DNA of 64,000 bases from assembly GCF_003072505.1 (NCBI RefSeq), contig NZ_NTGB01000001.1, positions 1,971,955 to 2,035,954 on the forward strand. Direction: 5' to 3'. A model generated the notes under the pieces. That model worked only from the letters and a program-made list of their open reading frames with translations. It searched no databases and had not been told where the DNA came from. Made by a program: the position numbers and the translations under genes. Below are positions 55,079 to 63,739 of this stretch, in pieces. This DNA is from Polynucleobacter rarus. GTDB taxonomy: Bacteria > Pseudomonadota > Gammaproteobacteria > Burkholderiales > Burkholderiaceae. How positions within the stretch are numbered: position 1 is the stretch's first letter; the number at the start of each line of letters is the position of its first letter.

Positions 55079-56008
55079 TTAGGCAGGATGATGTTGGTAC
55101 CAATGATGAGCAATATCAATCCGACGACAAACCCAAACATCTTCCTTCTGGGCGATATAGTCCAAAAACTTTTGTAAGGCGATAAATCTTCCTGGACGCC
55201 CCAGAATCCGACAGTGCATCCCGATTGATAGCATTTTTGGTTGATTTTGGCCATTAGGATCACCTTCGGCGTACAACACATCAAAACTATCTTTTAAATA
55301 TTGATAAAAGTGATCTGCCGTATTGAATCCTTGAGGAGAGGCAAAGCGCATATCATTAGAATCTAATGTGTATGGAATAATCAGATGATCTTTCTCGGTC
55401 CCATCACTCGTTGTTTGTTTTGTCCAAAAGGGTAAATCATCACCATAATAATCTGAGTCGTAAAGATACCCACCCTGCTCAACTAACAATGCCCTTGTAT
55501 TGGGAGAATCTCGACCGGTATACCAACCTAATGGAGCGACCCCAGTAATTTCTTTAATCTTTTCGGTGGCCAAACGCATATGTTCTCGTTCGGTATCCAG
55601 ATCGATATCTTGATAATGAATCCAACGCCATCCATGACTAACGATTTCATGGCCAAGATCAACGAATGTCTTCGCTAGCTCGGGATGCCGTTCAAGCGCC
55701 ATTCCAATACCAAAGACAGTAAGGTTTAAATTTCTTTTTTTAAACTCATTCAATATGCGCCAGACTCCTGCTCTAGAGCCGTATTCATAAATGGACTCCA
55801 TCGAAAGATGTCTAGCCTCAAAGGCTGCAGCGCCGATAATTTCAGACAAAAACTGTTCAGAAGCTTTGTCACCATGTAATACCGAGTTTTCACCACCCTC
55901 TTCATAATTGAGAACAAATTGAACGGCTATTCTGGCGCCATTCGGCCATTTTGGGTGGATTGGCTGGTTGCCATAACCAATTAAATTTCGGGGATAATAA
56001 TCACTCAT
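55079..56008 (-). CDS. puuE: Allantoinase, polysaccharide-deacetylase type
   Basis: 309 residues, the cofactor-light allantoinase unrelated to the amidohydrolase AllB. Markers are N-Y-E-E-G-G-E, the S-H-G-W-R-W segment and Y-T-G-R-D-S-P-N-T-R. It hydrolyses allantoin to allantoate. Its start faces uraH across a 174-bp gap with an NtrC-like dyad. Confidence 0.94.
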   Translation of the reverse strand: MSDYYPRNLIGYGNQPIHPKWPNGARIAVQFVLNYEEGGENSVLHGDKASEQFLSEIIGAAAFEARHLSMESIYEYGSRAGVWRILNEFKKRNLNLTVFGIGMALERHPELAKTFVDLGHEIVSHGWRWIHYQDIDLDTEREHMRLATEKIKEITGVAPLGWYTGRDSPNTRALLVEQGGYLYDSDYYGDDLPFWTKQTTSDGTEKDHLIIPYTLDSNDMRFASPQGFNTADHFYQYLKDSFDVLYAEGDPNGQNQPKMLSIGMHCRILGRPGRFIALQKFLDYIAQKEDVWVCRRIDIAHHWYQHHPA

Positions 56009-56096
56009 ATTTACTTTTTTAAACTTAATTATTACGTTGATATGCCAAAATGATAACTATTAATTATCATTTTTAAAAGAAATTAAAAAAAACATT

Positions 56097-56113
56097 CACA
56101 CTATTTTGGTGCT
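56097..56113. promoter_or_regulatory. TGGTGC dyad between divergent puuE and uraH
   Basis: CACTA and TGGTG form the arms in an NtrC-like 17-mer, 89 bases from puuE and 70 from uraH. Confidence 0.5.
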
Positions 56114-56182
56114 GAACTATTTCCTCGAAACTTTTTGTTTTGAGTAATAATATGCTTAATCATTAATTAATTGGGCTATAAG

Positions 56183-56536
56183 ATGGGCAGGTTAACTACA
56201 CACGTTCTAGATACCGCACAAGGCATCCCAGGAAAGTCCATTAGTGTTAATTTATATTTTAAAACTGGCGAGACTCAAAAGTTAATTGCAACAAAAATAA
56301 CGAATGATGACGGCAGGTGTGATGGCCCATTAATTGAAGGTAATGACTTTACTGCAGGGGAATATGTTTTGGAGTTTGATGTTGGCCAATATTTCAAAAA
56401 TTCTTCATTAAAAATTACTGAACCTCATTTTTTAAATAAAGTATTGATTCAGTTTTATGCAGCCGATGCAAATACGCATTATCACGTTCCATTATTGGTA
56501 ACACCTTGGAGTTACTCAACTTATAGAGGCTCATGA
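56183..56536 (+). CDS. uraH: 5-hydroxyisourate hydrolase
   Basis: 117 residues from ATG 56183 (a TTG at 56171 would add four). It is a transthyretin-like protein with L-T-T-H-V-L-D-T at the start, H-Y-H-V-P-L-L-V-T-P-W-S-Y-S-T-Y-R-G-S at the end; the His pair, an Arg and the closing Y-R-G-S make the active site. It opens 5-hydroxyisourate to OHCU. First gene of uraH-puuD-alc-allA. Confidence 0.96.
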   Translation: MGRLTTHVLDTAQGIPGKSISVNLYFKTGETQKLIATKITNDDGRCDGPLIEGNDFTAGEYVLEFDVGQYFKNSSLKITEPHFLNKVLIQFYAADANTHYHVPLLVTPWSYSTYRGS

Positions 56537-56552
56537 TTATTTGACTAGTTAA

Positions 56553-56632
56553 ATTATCGGTCGTCGCGGAAAAGTCCAAATATATTGGCACGACCCACTA
56601 CATCTGCAGTCCCGCCGTGGCAGATGATATTG
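56553..56632 (+). promoter_or_regulatory. Probable NMT1-motif (xanthine/urate) riboswitch in the puuD leader
   Basis: Two hairpins sit side by side. The first is GGTCGT (56559-56564)/ACGACC (56590-56595) with an inner CCAA/TTGG and a large internal loop GCGGAAAAGT; the second is CATCTGC (56601-56607)/GCAGATG (56620-56626) with loop AGTCCCGCCGTG. TATC and GATA close the pair at the base. This fork-like layout, position before a urate-oxidising gene and proteobacterial host all fit the riboswitch class that senses xanthine and uric acid. The match is from memory of the class, not a covariance search. The puuD ribosome site (TAGGAAT) begins 17 bases after the second stem. Confidence 0.68.
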
Positions 56633-56654
56633 TTTAATTTAGTAGGAATTTTTC

Positions 56655-57839
56655 ATGGAATATTTATTTCCTTTTTTCATCGATAGTCTGAACCTCATTT
56701 TAAGAGGCACCCACCTAGTTGTTGGAATCGCTTGGATTGGCGCATCTTTTTACTTTGTTTGGCTGGATAACAGCCTTCACCCACCCAAAGAGGCTGCACT
56801 AAAAGAATTGGGAGTGAGTGGAGAATTATGGGCAGTCCATGGGGGTGGTTTTTACAACCCTCAAAAATATGCCATTGCCCCTAAACTGATCCCTAACAAT
56901 CTCCATTGGTTTTACTGGGAGGCTTACTCAACATGGTTAAGTGGTATTGCCCTTTTTACTGTTAGTTATTTGGCGAATGCTAGCGTGATGTTGGTCGACG
57001 CAAGAGTTGCTGATATTTCGGGTAATGTTGCCATTGCCGCCGCACTTGCCTATTTAACGGTTGGTTGGTTAATTTATAACCAATTGTGTAAATTTTTTGG
57101 TGTAGGTCCTAAGGCGGATAAAAAAGTTGCGATTTGTATATTTATTTATATCATCATCGCAACTTGGATAGCTTGTCATGTTTTTTCAGGTAGAGCCGCC
57201 TTTTTAATGACTGGAGCCATGATGGCAACCATCATGGCGGCCAATGTATTTTTCTGGATTATTCCAGGTCAGAAAAAAGTAATCGCTTCCATCAAAGCCG
57301 GCGAGGCCGCTGATCCAGTTCACGGCATGATTGGGAAGCAACGAAGTGTCCACAATACGTTTTTTACACTGCCCGTTTTGTTTTGTATGATTTCTAATCA
57401 CTACAGCATGACCTATCAGGCAAAAGATAATTGGTTAGTACTGGTGATGATCATGACTAGCGGTGCTTTGATCCGTTATTTTTTTGTTTCTAGGCACAAA
57501 AATAAACCACATTACCCAAGTCTTATCATCAGTATCGTATTGCTAATTCTATGCTTTTGGAAGATTGCTCCTGATCGCCCAGTGAAAACAGTTGTATTAA
57601 CACCTCCGACAATTGAAAAAGTGGAAGCTATCATTCAGGAGCGCTGTGTAGTTTGTCATAATAATCAAATCGCTAACAAAAATATTCGTTTAAATGAGCG
57701 TCAATTAATCGAAGATCAAGCGGCGCTAATTCATCAACAAGTAGTAGTAAGCAAGATTATGCCGATGGGAAATGCAACGAACATCACGGATGAAGAAAGA
57801 AACTTGATTGATTTATGGTTTCAATCAAGATCTAAATAA
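56655..57839 (+). CDS. puuD: Urate hydroxylase PuuD (membrane-bound, cytochrome c tail)
   Basis: 394 residues. About eight membrane helices form the urate oxidase domain (H-L-V-V-G-I-A-W-I-G-A-S-F-Y-F-V-W near residues 21-37), followed by a periplasmic cytochrome c domain with C331-V-V-C334-H335 and a late Met ligand in I-M-P-M. It oxidises urate to 5-hydroxyisourate and hands electrons to the respiratory chain rather than to oxygen directly. It follows the riboswitch-like leader and precedes the allantoicase gene by 14 bases. Confidence 0.94.
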   Translation: MEYLFPFFIDSLNLILRGTHLVVGIAWIGASFYFVWLDNSLHPPKEAALKELGVSGELWAVHGGGFYNPQKYAIAPKLIPNNLHWFYWEAYSTWLSGIALFTVSYLANASVMLVDARVADISGNVAIAAALAYLTVGWLIYNQLCKFFGVGPKADKKVAICIFIYIIIATWIACHVFSGRAAFLMTGAMMATIMAANVFFWIIPGQKKVIASIKAGEAADPVHGMIGKQRSVHNTFFTLPVLFCMISNHYSMTYQAKDNWLVLVMIMTSGALIRYFFVSRHKNKPHYPSLIISIVLLILCFWKIAPDRPVKTVVLTPPTIEKVEAIIQERCVVCHNNQIANKNIRLNERQLIEDQAALIHQQVVVSKIMPMGNATNITDEERNLIDLWFQSRSK

Positions 57840-57853
57840 CTTATTGAGAGAAC

Positions 57854-58861
57854 ATGATGGCAATTCAACTAGATATCAACGCACCTGAATTTACTAGGCA
57901 ACATTTAAATCTCGCCGATTTGCGCTTAGGAGCAAAGCCTGTTATTTGTTCCGATGAGTTTTTTGGTCCATTAGAAAGAATGTTAAACCCTGAACCAGCC
58001 GTTTTTATTCCTGGCAAATATGATGACCACGGTAAATGGATGGATGGATGGGAAACAAGGCGCAAAAGATCTGTTGGTGAAGATTGGGCCATCATTCAGC
58101 TCGCTCGTCCTGGAAAAATTATCGGCTTTGATGTGGATACTAGTCACTTCACCGGGAATTATGCTCCTGCAGTTTCTATTAAGGGATGCTTTGCTAATGA
58201 CCCAAATCACAGCAATACTGAATGGTTTGAAATATTAACTCCAAAAAATTTATCCCCAAATCAACACCACTACTTTGAAATACCTGTAACAACTAAAATG
58301 AACCATTTAAAAGTTACTATTTTTCCAGATGGTGGTATTGCACGTTTAAAAGTTTATGGTGATGCTGAAATCGATTGGAGCACAGTCAACCCAAATGAGG
58401 AGATTGATTTCGCAGCCGCAGAAAATGGTGCAAGAATTGTTGCAGTTAATAATCAACATTTTGGCTTGGCAAGTAATATGTTGATGCCTGGTCGTGGACA
58501 AAACATGGGTGACGGTTGGGAAACCAGAAGAAGACGCGAACCCGGTAACGACTGGTGCGTCATACAACTAGCAAGACCTGCAGTGATTGATCGAATTGAA
58601 GTGGATACTTGTCACTTCAAAGGAAACTACCCAGATCGTTTTTCATTACAAGCAAATATGGTTCAAATAGGCACAGATAGCTCTCTCGTTACTCAATGTA
58701 TGTTTTGGCCAACTTTGGTCGAAGAACAAAAGCTAGAAATGCATAAACAACATTATTATGCTCAAGAAATTCTCCCCTTAGGTAAAGTAAGCCATGTAAG
58801 GCTCAATATCTTTCCTGATGGTGGTGTTTCACGTTTAAGGCTATGGGGTAAATTAAAGTGA
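57854..58861 (+). CDS. alc: Allantoicase
   Basis: 335 residues with two repeats of the allantoicase domain: [10 protein letters not shown] in the first and [10 protein letters not shown] in the second, each followed by a D-W-x-x-I-Q-L-A-R-P segment and F-P-D-G-G. It splits allantoate into ureidoglycolate and urea. It overlaps allA by 4 bases. Confidence 0.96.
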   Translation: MMAIQLDINAPEFTRQHLNLADLRLGAKPVICSDEFFGPLERMLNPEPAVFIPGKYDDHGKWMDGWETRRKRSVGEDWAIIQLARPGKIIGFDVDTSHFTGNYAPAVSIKGCFANDPNHSNTEWFEILTPKNLSPNQHHYFEIPVTTKMNHLKVTIFPDGGIARLKVYGDAEIDWSTVNPNEEIDFAAAENGARIVAVNNQHFGLASNMLMPGRGQNMGDGWETRRRREPGNDWCVIQLARPAVIDRIEVDTCHFKGNYPDRFSLQANMVQIGTDSSLVTQCMFWPTLVEEQKLEMHKQHYYAQEILPLGKVSHVRLNIFPDGGVSRLRLWGKLK

Positions 58862-59367
58862 AATCGATTAACTCAATTCCACTCAATCACCAAAATTTTG
58901 AACGTTTTGGTGATTTTCTGACCTTAGAAGACGCCAATCATTTCAAAATCAACGGTGGTTCTACCGATCGTTTTCACGCCCTATCTCAAGTGGATACCAG
59001 CACTCAAGATGGTAAAACAATTATCAGTATGTTTCGAGGTCAGGCTTTTCATTTGCCGTTTGCGCTGAAGGTGATGGAAAGACATCCACTAGGTTCGCAA
59101 ACGTTTATTCCTTTAAATCCAAGTTTAGGACAACGTTATTTAATTGTTGTTGCTCCGGCGGAATGCGAGAGTGAGGAAGAAATCATCAATAATCTGAGCG
59201 CTTTTATCGCTCAAGGATTTGAGGGTGTAACCTATAAAAAGGGAGTTTGGCATCACCCTTTGATAAGTTTGGATCAGATTAATGATTTTATCGTGGTTGA
59301 TCGATCAGGTCCTGGCAATAACTGTGATGAAATTCCTATCAGCTCTTCAGTCGTCATTGACAATTAA
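58858..59367 (+). CDS. allA: Ureidoglycolate lyase
   Basis: 169 residues starting with GTG within the allantoicase stop (GTGA overlap). [24 protein letters not shown] and G-V-W-H-H-P-L are the cupin-fold marks of AllA. It releases urea and glyoxylate, the last step before urease. Confidence 0.95.
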   Translation: MKSINSIPLNHQNFERFGDFLTLEDANHFKINGGSTDRFHALSQVDTSTQDGKTIISMFRGQAFHLPFALKVMERHPLGSQTFIPLNPSLGQRYLIVVAPAECESEEEIINNLSAFIAQGFEGVTYKKGVWHHPLISLDQINDFIVVDRSGPGNNCDEIPISSSVVIDN

Positions 59368-59387
59368 AGCTCAGTCATTGCAGTTAA

Positions 59388-59990
59388 TTACTCTTCAATT
59401 TCAATATCTTTGAAGTGGCCCATCTTTTCTTCTTTGGTTAATCGATAATTGGAGTTGAATGGAGATTGACCAACATGCAAAGGAATTCGGTCTTCAATAA
59501 TGAAGCCGTACTCAATCAAGGATTCTATTTTTTTGGGATTATTCGTAATTAAACGCAAAGAAGTAACGCCCAAATCTAGGAGCAGTTGGGCTGTATCTCT
59601 ATAGTCTCTGGCGTCAACATCAAAACCTAACATGATATTAGCCTCGACCGTATCGGCACCATTTTCTTGTAATTTGTAAGCTTTGACTTTATTCAGAAGG
59701 CCAATACCCCGACCCTCTTCACGATGATAAAGAATCACCCCACGACCCTCCTGAGCGATCATTTTCATCGCCTCATTGAGCTGTGGACCACAATCGCAAC
59801 GCAAGCTATGAAAGACATCACCCGTGAGGCATTCTGAATGGAGTCGAGTTAGGACAGGTTCACCATTTTGAACGTCCCCCATCACAAGTGCCACATTTTC
59901 GTTACCGGGTTGTCCGTTGTCTCTAACATATAACTGAAAGAGCCCATACTCGGTTGGGAGTGAACAATTCACTATTTCAATATTTTTCAT
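59388..59990 (-). CDS. ribA: GTP cyclohydrolase II
   Basis: 200 residues, RibA domain alone. The zinc site is C-L-T-G-D-V-F-H-S-L-R-C-D-C, and G-R-G-I-G-L-L-N-K and N-N-P-K-K are conserved. It opens GTP for riboflavin synthesis. Its presence beside purine breakdown genes is unusual; no other rib gene is near. It might supply flavin for XdhA or be a paralogue with a different GTP-derived product. Confidence 0.93.
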   Translation of the reverse strand: MKNIEIVNCSLPTEYGLFQLYVRDNGQPGNENVALVMGDVQNGEPVLTRLHSECLTGDVFHSLRCDCGPQLNEAMKMIAQEGRGVILYHREEGRGIGLLNKVKAYKLQENGADTVEANIMLGFDVDARDYRDTAQLLLDLGVTSLRLITNNPKKIESLIEYGFIIEDRIPLHVGQSPFNSNYRLTKEEKMGHFKDIEIEE

Positions 59991-60092
59991 TGACTAGATT
60001 TTAAACTAATCACAGCAATAATTCAGAAAGCATCTACAAAAGACATTTGCGGATTAAATGACCTTTATTGAGTTTAAATAGCTTGTAGTTGG

Positions 60093-60893
60093 TTAAAGCT
60101 GCAAATTTCTGAGCCAATCTAGTCCTATTGACGTGTCATTGGCGGTATTTTTGATTTTAGGACGATATTCACAACCAATGTATCCCTCATAACCAAGGCT
60201 CTTAATCAATGAAAACAAATAAGGGTAGTTAATTTCACCGATATTAGGTTCAAAACGCTCTGGCACCCCAGCAATCTGTATATGACTCACAAGTCCGGTT
60301 GGTAAATACTGTTTTATTTTCATGGCTAAATCACCTTCCATGATTTGACAATGATATAAATCAAGTTGAACCCGTAAATTGTCAGCACCGATGGATTTAA
60401 CGATCTCATGAGCTTGTGCTTGGTAATTCAAAAAGTAATTCGGCATATCTCTAGTATTAATTGGTTCAATTAATACTAAAGTTCCAGTTGATTTGGCTTG
60501 CTCTGTTGCCCAAAGTATATTCTTACAATACGTTTCTAACAAAACAGCATAATCAACCCCTGCCGGTTTGATACCAGCTAGAACATGAATCTGTTGGCAA
60601 TCTAACTTAGCTGCGTAATTTAGCGCTTCCAAAAAGCCTTCTCGAAACTCTTGTTCGCGGCCAGGTATGCACGCTATCCCTTTTTCACCATTGGCAAAAT
60701 CACCCCCCTTAGCATTAAATAGAACAAGTTTTAATTGATTCGACTTTAATTGACTTGCCAAAACCTCCGGCGAATAATCATAAGGTAATAAAATTTCAAC
60801 CCCGTTAAATCCATCTTGAGCCGCCGCAGAAAAGCGGTCCAGAAAATCAAATTCTGTATACATCATGGTTAAATTCGCTGCAAATTGGAACAT
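60093..60893 (-). CDS. hyi: Hydroxypyruvate isomerase-like TIM-barrel protein
   Basis: 266 residues. Markers are F-N-G-V-E-I-L-L-P-Y-D-Y, L-I-E-P-I-N-T-R-D-M-P, Q-L-D-L-Y-H-C-Q and G-C-E-Y-R-P with metal-binding Glu, Asp and His. Hyi converts hydroxypyruvate to tartronate semialdehyde and is usually placed with glyoxylate carboligase. Glyoxylate from AllA makes the link sensible, but no gcl or glxR is within the window. Confidence 0.88.
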   Translation of the reverse strand: MFQFAANLTMMYTEFDFLDRFSAAAQDGFNGVEILLPYDYSPEVLASQLKSNQLKLVLFNAKGGDFANGEKGIACIPGREQEFREGFLEALNYAAKLDCQQIHVLAGIKPAGVDYAVLLETYCKNILWATEQAKSTGTLVLIEPINTRDMPNYFLNYQAQAHEIVKSIGADNLRVQLDLYHCQIMEGDLAMKIKQYLPTGLVSHIQIAGVPERFEPNIGEINYPYLFSLIKSLGYEGYIGCEYRPKIKNTANDTSIGLDWLRNLQL

Positions 60894-60996
60894 GTTTTAA
60901 CCTCATTTTTCATTGGTTGAGATGGATTTATCTAATTTAATAAATTAAATTGCTAAACTAATAATTAATAGAATATCAAATAACCAGGAGAACTAA

Positions 60997-61377
60997 ATGA
61001 ATCACCCAGTCTTAGCCTTTGAAGAAAAACGTCGCATCGCCATGGAAGCTGCAGATCAATCAGCATTTAGCGCCCTTTGCGATCCATCCATGATTTATCG
61101 TCACGGCTCAGGAGTAGAAGATACGCTAGAAACTTACCTAGAGAAGTTCGAAAAGAAATTAGTAAAATACTCCAATGTGGTTTTTTCAAATCCAAGAGTA
61201 ATTATCTCTACAAACGGTAATCAACAAGTCGCATTGATTATGGGTAATATGCAAGCTGATGTAATGCGTATCGACCAACCAGATAAGATCAGTAGTCACT
61301 ATCAATCTACTTGGATTGCTGAGGGTAATGATTGGAAACTCTTGGCGGTACATGGTGCCCCAGCAGCAAAGAAATAA
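60997..61377 (+). CDS. NTF2-like (SnoaL/DUF4440-type) protein
   Basis: 126 residues with the cone-shaped NTF2 pattern: an N-terminal helix, D-P-S-M-I-Y-R-H, and the strand W-I-A-E-G-N-D-W-K-L-L-A-V-H-G. Such proteins are isomerases, dehydratases or have no enzyme role. A good CAGGAG ribosome site precedes the ATG. 67 bases before the hbd gene; possibly co-transcribed. Confidence 0.82.
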   Translation: MNHPVLAFEEKRRIAMEAADQSAFSALCDPSMIYRHGSGVEDTLETYLEKFEKKLVKYSNVVFSNPRVIISTNGNQQVALIMGNMQADVMRIDQPDKISSHYQSTWIAEGNDWKLLAVHGAPAAKK

Positions 61378-61444
61378 GTAATTTTTATTAAATGCTTGTG
61401 GTTTAAATTAAGAAAAAATCGTCAGTTTTTCATTAGGAAAGAAT

Positions 61445-62293
61445 ATGGTAATTGAATCTATCGGTGTGATTGGTGCGGGTATTATGGGCAATGGAATTAC
61501 TCAGGTCCTAGCCGCAAGTGGACTGCAGGTGATAATGATTGACATCAATCAAGCCGCCATTGATAAAGGCATGCAAAGTATTTCTTCTAGTTTTGATCGT
61601 TTAGTCAAAAAAGAAAAAATGACTGCTGACGATAAAGCTGCTGCGCTGGCAAGAATTAAGCCTTCGCTCGATTATGCAGATCTAAAAGGTTTACACCTTG
61701 TGATTGAAGCTGCAACTGAAAACAAACCCATCAAAGAAAAAATTCTGAAGCAAATTGATGGGGTTTGTGATGCTCACACCATCATCGCATCTAATACGTC
61801 TTCCCTTTCCGTTACCCAATTAGCTTCAAATATTTCCAATCCATCGCGTGTTATCGGGATGCATTTTTTTAATCCTGTACCCTTGATGTCATTAGTTGAA
61901 ATCATCCGTGGTTTACAAACTGACGACGCAACACATCAAAGTATTCATGACTTAGCTCTCCGTTTAGGCAAGACGCCTATTACCGTGAAAAATGCACCTG
62001 GGTTCGTAGTTAACCGAATTTTAGTCCCCATGATTAATGAGGCATTTTTTGTTTTAGGCGAAGGCTTAGCCAGTGCTGAAGATATTGATAATGGCATGAA
62101 GTTAGGTTGTAACCAACCGATTGGCCCCCTAGCTCTTGCGGACTTAATTGGTCTTGATACTTGTCTTGCGATTATGGAAGTCTATTTTAATAACTTTAAT
62201 GACTCCAAATACCGCCCTTGCCCATTACTCAGAGAAATGGTCGATGCCGGTTACTTAGGACGTAAAACGGGACGTGGTGTTTATCAATACTAA
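61445..62293 (+). CDS. 3-hydroxybutyryl-CoA dehydrogenase
   Basis: 282 residues. I-G-V-I-G-A-G-I-M-G-N-G-I is the NAD motif, A-S-N-T-S-S-L-S and M-H-F-F-N-P-V-P the active-site stretches (catalytic His), and G-R-K-T-G-R-G-V-Y the C-terminal end. It oxidises (S)-3-hydroxybutyryl-CoA, in short-chain acyl or polyhydroxybutyrate-linked metabolism. A strong terminator follows, marking the end of the low-G+C region. Confidence 0.95.
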   Translation: MVIESIGVIGAGIMGNGITQVLAASGLQVIMIDINQAAIDKGMQSISSSFDRLVKKEKMTADDKAAALARIKPSLDYADLKGLHLVIEAATENKPIKEKILKQIDGVCDAHTIIASNTSSLSVTQLASNISNPSRVIGMHFFNPVPLMSLVEIIRGLQTDDATHQSIHDLALRLGKTPITVKNAPGFVVNRILVPMINEAFFVLGEGLASAEDIDNGMKLGCNQPIGPLALADLIGLDTCLAIMEVYFNNFNDSKYRPCPLLREMVDAGYLGRKTGRGVYQY

Positions 62294-62340
62294 AAAAGTA
62301 TTGGTCACACCCAAGCCGTTCGTTTAATCTGTTGAAATTT

Positions 62341-62381
62341 TGAGGGGATGCCTAAAACTAGAGGCGCACCCTCATTTTTTT
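62341..62381 (+). terminator. Rho-independent terminator after the hbd gene
   Basis: TGAGGG (62341-62346) pairs with CCCTCA (62369-62374), an inner GCC pairs with GGC, followed by seven T. Confidence 0.9.
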
Positions 62382-62418
62382 GGCAAATCCTTGCAGAAAA
62401 AACCTTCCGCAGAATCAC

Positions 62419-62450
62419 GAAGTGGCGCGGTCTATGGAGGCCGCCCCTAC
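62419..62450. repeat. GC-rich imperfect hairpin at the island edge (REP-like)
   Basis: GGCGCGGTC...GGCCGCCCC, overlapping the stop of the PIN gene. It looks like the scattered REP-type intergenic hairpins of G+C-rich Proteobacteria. Only one copy is seen here. Confidence 0.35.
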
Positions 62451-63205
62451 AACTGACGCTCTTTAATAGGTGGACGCCTCACACTCCAAGCCTTGCAGAA
62501 GTGTTTGACGGTAGCCTTGGCCCCATGCAAGCTCAGTGAACCCAACAGATCGCCCTTGGTGTAAGGCGGATTTGTCAAGTCGGAAACGGCTTTTTCCAAC
62601 GCCTCGGACACCCGATCCTGGGCCGATTGGAACAACAGATCGACGAAGGCGCCAGGACGTATCACTTCGATGCCAAGCCCCGCCATGTCTTTGGCCGCCA
62701 AGTGTTTGACGTTGCTGGACACCAGAAAAATCCTATCGGAGACCATCCCCTCGCAAGCCAATAGGTGGCGCATTAATATCGCCGCTTGCGCGACGTGGAT
62801 GTCACCCTTGTTGACTGCGGTTGGAACCTGTTTCGCGATGTGATTGGCGCCATAACCAATCAGCCTGTATTCGTCGCCAACGGCATTGCGGTAAGCGTTC
62901 AACCTTTTTTCGGCTTTGCACTTGTCGTCGGCATGGGGAGAGGCCGCCTTATAGGCTTTAAGTTCTGCGCCCTTGAGCCTTTTGACCACTTGCGCCCAAT
63001 TCCGCAGAAACTCCGTTTCGATGTCAACGGTCCAGCGCGGGAAATAGAGGTCGCGAAGATCAAACAGTACATCGGACAGTCTGGGCGGCAGAAGCGCGTT
63101 CGCATCCAGTATGGCGTAGGTAGAACCCGTCGGCGTTAGCGGATGATCAGGCACGACCGCGGCCCGGCGCGGCGATTTCGACGTAGACCGATTCTGCGAT
63201 GGCAT
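62447..63205 (-). CDS. PIN-domain toxin (VapC-like)
   Basis: About 252 residues from ATG 63205; an earlier start at 63268 would overlap the antitoxin more deeply. Y-A-I-L-D-A-N-A-L-L-P gives the first PIN acidic residue, and later segments I-F-L-V-S-S-N-V-K-H-L carry the closing acid/Asn-type positions. A C-terminal ~70-residue tail follows. PIN toxins are RNases. It overlaps the HTH partner gene by 59 bases. The base composition is visibly G+C-richer than the rest. Confidence 0.75.
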   Translation of the reverse strand: MPSQNRSTSKSPRRAAVVPDHPLTPTGSTYAILDANALLPPRLSDVLFDLRDLYFPRWTVDIETEFLRNWAQVVKRLKGAELKAYKAASPHADDKCKAEKRLNAYRNAVGDEYRLIGYGANHIAKQVPTAVNKGDIHVAQAAILMRHLLACEGMVSDRIFLVSSNVKHLAAKDMAGLGIEVIRPGAFVDLLFQSAQDRVSEALEKAVSDLTNPPYTKGDLLGSLSLHGAKATVKHFCKAWSVRRPPIKERQL

Positions 63206-63680
63206 ACATACCAGCCTCCCTTGCTGCAGCCTTGTAGTCGGAAGAGCCTGGCATAGTAGCCTTCCCATGCTTACTCAACCATGCCCTAACGGAGGACTCT
63301 GGCACTCGGCGATGCCCCTTGGGTGTCGCCGAGGCCCCTTCGAGTTCTCCTGCATCGATAAGCATCGCCACATAAGGGCGGCTCTTCATCATCATCTGAG
63401 CGGCTTGCTCAGTAGAGAGCAATCGGTCTTCCGGCCCGGATTGGCGCCCATACGCGAGGAGCTCGTTGACCTCCAAGATGTGCAACTGGATTTGCTTGCG
63501 CGCCATCCTGCCATGTTCGTCACGGGCGTCGAGCACGTCATGCAAGGCCTTTGATAAGGTTGCTTTGTCCAAAGTGCCATTGGGGATTTTTTCGGCGATC
63601 AACTCCGCTACTTGGCTCAGCATGTCCAGTCCAACCAAGGCGGAACTGGAACGGTTGGTCTTTTTAAGAGTGGAGTGCAT
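63147..63680 (-). CDS. HTH (excisionase-like) antitoxin partner of the PIN toxin
   Basis: About 177 residues from ATG 63680; the longer reading to 63833 crosses the promoter. The middle has an excisionase/MerR-type helix-turn-helix (S-T-E-Q-A-A-Q-M-M-M-K-S-R-P-Y-V and G-H-R-R-V-P-E-S-S-V-R-A-W-L). The tail overlaps the toxin start. This organisation is usual for HTH-PIN toxin-antitoxin pairs in mobile DNA. Confidence 0.75.
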   Translation of the reverse strand: MHSTLKKTNRSSSALVGLDMLSQVAELIAEKIPNGTLDKATLSKALHDVLDARDEHGRMARKQIQLHILEVNELLAYGRQSGPEDRLLSTEQAAQMMMKSRPYVAMLIDAGELEGASATPKGHRRVPESSVRAWLSKHGKATMPGSSDYKAAAREAGMYAIAESVYVEIAAPGRGRA

Positions 63681-63695
63681 AGGCGTTGACCTTAT

Positions 63696-63739
63696 TTCGA
63701 TTTGTTTTTCGATTATATTCGAAATTCGAAAAACTTCAA
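63696..63739 (-). promoter_or_regulatory. Promoter and TTCGA repeats of the HTH-PIN operon
   Basis: On the minus strand -35 TTGAAG (63734-63739) and -10 TATAAT (63712-63717) are 16 bases apart. Four TTCGA(A) copies (63696, 63708, 63718, 63725) overlap the promoter and are candidate antitoxin-binding sites. Confidence 0.6.
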
